From: Vibrio sp.
Lineage (GTDB): Bacteria > Pseudomonadota > Gammaproteobacteria > Enterobacterales > Vibrionaceae
Direction: 5' to 3'
DNA: 16,340 nucleotides
NCBI GenBank assembly: GCA_007124475.1
Contig: SLFB01000071.1
Location: 1 to 16,340, forward strand
The position numbers and the translations under genes were made by a program. Position 1 is the first letter of the stretch; each line of letters begins with the position of its first letter. The notes beneath the pieces are model-generated. The model saw only the letters and a list, made by a program, of their open reading frames with translations, ran no database searches and had not been told where the DNA came from. This document shows, one piece after another, positions 13,734-16,340 of this stretch.

Positions 13734-13772
13734 GGATTACTTTTGCGCGCTCCTAAAGTGCAAAAGTGATCC
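13734..13772. terminator. Long hairpin after tyrP
   Basis: GGATTACTTTTGC pairs with GCAAAAGTGATCC (13 bp with a single G-U pair) around a 13-nt loop, starting 16 nt after the tyrP stop. No U tract follows, so it may be a Rho-assisted terminator or a 3' stabilising stem. The rest of the roughly 350-bp gap to the next gene holds repeat R3 and AT-rich promoter-like sequence. Confidence 0.6.
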
Positions 13773-13834
13773 ACCCAACTTTAGTAACCACAGTCACTGT
13801 CCTCGATGCCCCATTCCAGCAACTTTGATTTAGA

Positions 13835-13913
13835 TATACTCTTCCTACTTGAAGCCGCAGCGGTGTTGGCTACGTTCGTTCGCCTACCTGCAACTCCAAG
13901 TGGTTTGGCTATA
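13835..13913. repeat. Palindromic repeat R3 (intermediate form)
   Basis: A 79-bp imperfect palindrome in the opposite orientation to R1. The arms read CTTCCTACTTGAAGCC and CTCCAAGTGGTTTGGCTATA, with the core GTTGGCTACGTTCGTTCGCCTACCTGC. It shares both arms with R1 and the AGGTAGGCGA/ACGTAGCCAAC segments with R2, but lacks the central hairpin of R2. Confidence 0.82.
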
Positions 13914-14068
13914 GCTATTGTTTTTATAGTCAATAATTAAGATCAACCTCTCAAATTTAAGACATTAATACACATCATTTTCATAAATCTATGAGATATT
14001 ACACGTTCCAAATGCGCGGAGCGCGCTAAAATGATTTGACCATGTCACTGTGTTGCATCGGAGAATTT

Positions 14069-15493
14069 ATGAAACAAGTTCCATTCAGGATGATTGATCG
14101 TTTGTTCATCAAAATATCCATTAATGATAAAATGTGGGCAGTGTTTGCACTCTTTTTTATCACCTTAACCTCGCTCGCAGGCGCGCGCTATTTCGATAGC
14201 CTCGCAAATTTTGAACACCAGGCCAAACAAGCGGTTGAGTACAAACTACAAGGGATTGTTAGCCAAGAAAATATCACTCTCTTTCCTGGCTTAGAATCAC
14301 AAGCTAGAGCTCAAGATACCCATTACCAAAATGGGCGTGTAACGGCTACCGCTCAAGCTAAAAATGGCCAGATTTATCGCCTAAGTGAAGACTTTACGCG
14401 TCAAGCACAACAAGCTCGTTCTGATGCATTAACCACTTTTTTTATCAGCTATCTATGGATGCTGCCTTTCGGTCTTCTCTGTTACTGGATCACCACTTTC
14501 TTAGGTGGAGCCTTGTGGGATCTGTACAATACCACCCAAAAAATCGCTAAAGGCGATCTTACCTCTCGCTTAGGATTTCACCCTGGTCGAGATGAATTTG
14601 GTACGATTGGTTGCGCGTTAGACAAAGCCATGGATACCTTAACTGAACTCGTGGTCACGGTAAAAGACAATGGCACAACACTCACCACGACCTCTAAAGC
14701 TTTTGCTGCTGAGATGAAAGAAAGCGAAAAGCAAATTCATAATCAGTATGCATCGCTCGATTCTGTTGCGACCGCGATGGAACAAATGACCGCTTCGGCA
14801 CAAGAAGTATCAAATATTTCTCACCAAGCCACTCAGCAAGCGGAACAAGATGCCAAACAAGTGGAAATTGGTCATCAACGAGTAACTCAAGCCATTAATC
14901 AGATCGAGCAGCTATCTCGTTTCATTAGTGAAACCTCATCGTCCGTGAGCACCTTAAATGAAAATGCGATCAAGATTAATGAAGTGATTACCACCATTAA
15001 TGCGATTTCAGAGCAAACCAATCTGTTAGCACTCAATGCTGCTATCGAAGCCGCTCGTGCTGGAGAGCAAGGACGTGGTTTTGCTGTGGTGGCTGATGAA
15101 GTTCGCACTCTGGCAAGCCGCACCCAAGCAGCAACGATTGATATTCAATCGATGATCGAAAAACTACAAAGTGAAAGCCAAAACATTGCCAAAATGACCG
15201 AACAAACGGTGACTCAAGCACAAAGCAGTAGTCAGCTTGTGACGGAAATCGGTAATGATATTGAAAAAATTGCTCACTCATCACAGCTAATTAACAACAT
15301 GAGTGTACAAATTTCTACCTCGGCACATGAACAAAGCTCAGTGGCTAATGATATCGCCTCAGAGTTGAGTGATATTCGTAATCAATCAAATACTATTCGT
15401 CGCGTCGCTGAGCAGTCATCTCAAGGGATTAACGATATCAGTCAAGCGACACAAAACCTCAGTCAAATACTTAGCCGCTACCAAACCAACTAA
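14069..15493 (+). CDS. Methyl-accepting chemotaxis protein with small periplasmic domain
   Basis: A 474-residue transmembrane chemoreceptor. TM1 is at about 22-38 and TM2 at about 122-146, leaving only about 80 residues in the periplasm, too few for a full dCache or four-helix sensor. A HAMP domain (about 147-200, with the DEFGTIGCALDKAM motif) leads to a long signalling coiled coil whose hairpin tip ISEQTNLLALNAAIEAARAGEQGRGFAVVADEVRTLA (313-349) is the universal CheA/CheW contact. No CheR-binding pentapeptide is at the C-terminus. The frame opens at TTG 14036, but ATG 14069 has GGAG at 5-nt spacing, so it is the chosen start. It stands alone with no che genes nearby; the ligand is unknown. 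A strong bidirectional terminator follows. Confidence 0.95.
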   Translation: MKQVPFRMIDRLFIKISINDKMWAVFALFFITLTSLAGARYFDSLANFEHQAKQAVEYKLQGIVSQENITLFPGLESQARAQDTHYQNGRVTATAQAKNGQIYRLSEDFTRQAQQARSDALTTFFISYLWMLPFGLLCYWITTFLGGALWDLYNTTQKIAKGDLTSRLGFHPGRDEFGTIGCALDKAMDTLTELVVTVKDNGTTLTTTSKAFAAEMKESEKQIHNQYASLDSVATAMEQMTASAQEVSNISHQATQQAEQDAKQVEIGHQRVTQAINQIEQLSRFISETSSSVSTLNENAIKINEVITTINAISEQTNLLALNAAIEAARAGEQGRGFAVVADEVRTLASRTQAATIDIQSMIEKLQSESQNIAKMTEQTVTQAQSSSQLVTEIGNDIEKIAHSSQLINNMSVQISTSAHEQSSVANDIASELSDIRNQSNTIRRVAEQSSQGINDISQATQNLSQILSRYQTN

Positions 15494-15539
15494 CGTTTAT
15501 ACCCAGCCCTTTTGCTGTGGTTATTGTTCACGTTCACAA

Positions 15540-15579
15540 AAAACAGAGCCAGTCGCCTTTTAGCCACTGGCTCTGTTTT
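15540..15579. terminator. Bidirectional intrinsic terminator
   Basis: A perfect 14-bp stem (AAAACAGAGCCAGT at 15540-15553 with ACTGGCTCTGTTTT at 15566-15579) and a 12-nt loop, flanked by A and T runs on both sides. It serves the chemoreceptor gene and the convergent oxidoreductase gene. Confidence 0.95.
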
Positions 15580-15584
15580 ATGCT

Positions 15585-15620
15585 AAGACCCAAACAACTT
15601 GCCGTTGCAGGTTGACGGCT
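15585..15620. repeat. Truncated copy of the palindromic repeat
   Basis: AAGACCCAAACAACTTGCCG and GTTGCAGGTTGACGGC resemble the left arm and inner segment of the repeat family (ACCCAAACCACTTGGAGTTGCAGGTAGGCG). No right arm is found before the oxidoreductase gene, so it looks like half an element. Confidence 0.5.
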
Positions 15621-15630
15621 ACTCGATAAT

Positions 15631-16340
15631 TTATATCACCTTAGCCAAGGCAATGGGATAACCTCGCTGCTCTGCTAATTGTATCGCCGTAAGCTCCACC
15701 TGCTGCTCAGTCCAATGCACACAGGTCGGGTGTAACTGTTCAATCGACCGCGATGGGTCAACCTTAGCTAACTGCCAATGGCTGACGATACGTCTGGCAG
15801 CCTCTAATGCCGAAGACCCTTTCACAACTTCGATACGAGCGTAATTATCCGCTTCAAAAGTCACATCAGCCGCTCTTAAAGATGCATCACTACCAGGGAT
15901 CTGCTGGGCACCAAACAAAGGACTCCCGCCGACCTCAGCATAAGAAAACTCAGGGATAAATTGACTCATATGCTGTATCGATTTTAAGGTGCGCTCAACT
16001 AATGCTGGTTGAGACCAACCTGAGGTTAATTTTCGTTGCAAATAATCGGGTAGATTTGGCTGTGAAGACCCAGCAGCAGAAGATACCAAGCCATCTTTAA
16101 ACAAAGTGATCTCTTCGGTCATACCATGCAATTGAAACACCCCATCAGCATAGGGCGTTAACTGCGCCATCCCTTGTGGAGTGCCTCTTGGACCGTGGAA
16201 TATGACTTCCGGCCACTGTTGATAACAACGAGGCCAATGCGTCACATACGCCGCTTTAAACTCCACCAAACGTTGCCGAGAGTGAGCGGTTAGATCGTCT
16301 ATTTTTCCCGTCTGATAACCACAAGCATTGATAAGATAAT
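15631..16340 (-). CDS. FAD-dependent oxidoreductase (DAO type), C-terminal part
   Basis: The 3' part of a minus-strand gene, about 235 codons, running off the right edge with no start in the window. The first visible residues read INACGYQTGKIDDLT, an FAD-site motif (NACG with the variable after it) followed by RLVEFKAAYV, so the frame continues beyond any internal TTG or GTG. Later motifs such as EVIFHGPRGTPQGMAQLTPYADGVFQLHGM and ADNYARIEVVKGSSALEAA are familiar from Vibrio FAD-dependent oxidoreductases annotated in the DAO family, but no specific substrate can be named. The visible piece has no membrane segment. It ends 52 nt from the bidirectional terminator shared with the chemoreceptor gene. 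Confidence 0.85.
   Translation of the reverse strand, partial: YLINACGYQTGKIDDLTAHSRQRLVEFKAAYVTHWPRCYQQWPEVIFHGPRGTPQGMAQLTPYADGVFQLHGMTEEITLFKDGLVSSAAGSSQPNLPDYLQRKLTSGWSQPALVERTLKSIQHMSQFIPEFSYAEVGGSPLFGAQQIPGSDASLRAADVTFEADNYARIEVVKGSSALEAARRIVSHWQLAKVDPSRSIEQLHPTCVHWTEQQVELTAIQLAEQRGYPIALAKVI

Noticed and set aside
13981..13994. Inverted repeat TCATA-AATC-TATGA upstream of the chemoreceptor as an operator
   Set aside because: Five-base arms in AT-rich DNA are expected by chance and match no regulator motif I know; no flagellar sigma-28 promoter was found either.

Overview
The window looks like chromosomal DNA of a marine gammaproteobacterium, most probably a Vibrio or close relative. 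This is inferred from the protein sequences (GlpD, GlpM, RavA/ViaA, TyrP, RhlE-type helicase), the moderate AT bias, and a family of palindromic repeats with arms like ACCCAAACCACTTGGAG and GCTTCAAGTAGGAAGGGTAT, which I associate with vibrios. The gene mix seems to fit a vibrio second chromosome better than chromosome I, but I could not check that. No transposase, integrase, CRISPR array, rRNA or tRNA gene was seen.

Layout: (1) 25-1569 is glpD on the plus strand, closed by a strong terminator. Converging on it are glpM and a short AbrB-family C-terminal piece whose GTG start overlaps the glpM stop. (2) 2345-2810 holds a palindromic repeat and a VOC (glyoxalase-fold) gene whose last codons lie inside that repeat. 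(3) Divergent from it is a TrmK-like tRNA methyltransferase, then a single-domain Prx5 peroxiredoxin. (4) 4502-5831 is an overlapping pair of replication genes: an HTH/DnaT-domain protein (lambda O-like in architecture) and a lambda P-like protein. (5) Converging with only 3 nt between stop codons is the ravA-viaA operon (MoxR AAA+ ATPase and its VWA partner), with a promoter candidate about 165 nt upstream. (6) 9393-10799 holds a Nudix hydrolase and a TetR-family regulator whose C-terminus is encoded by a palindromic repeat. (7) An RhlE-like DEAD-box helicase lies on the minus strand. (8) tyrP, an aromatic amino acid permease gene, is preceded by a strong and a weak TyrR-box candidate and a promoter. 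(9) A chemoreceptor with a small periplasmic domain follows, then a bidirectional terminator and the 3' part of a minus-strand FAD-dependent oxidoreductase that runs off the window.

Most genes are housekeeping or accessory metabolism. The points that best reward a second look are the phage-derived helicase-loader-like pair with its in-frame hexanucleotide repeat, the glpM-coupled AbrB half-protein, the repeats that supply protein C-termini, and the TyrR-type control region of tyrP with a 14-codon ORF running into it. Several start codons were moved downstream of the longest ORF because a clear Shine-Dalgarno sequence (SD) favours the internal start: glpM, ravA, the helicase and the chemoreceptor. 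For tyrP the choice rests on family length.
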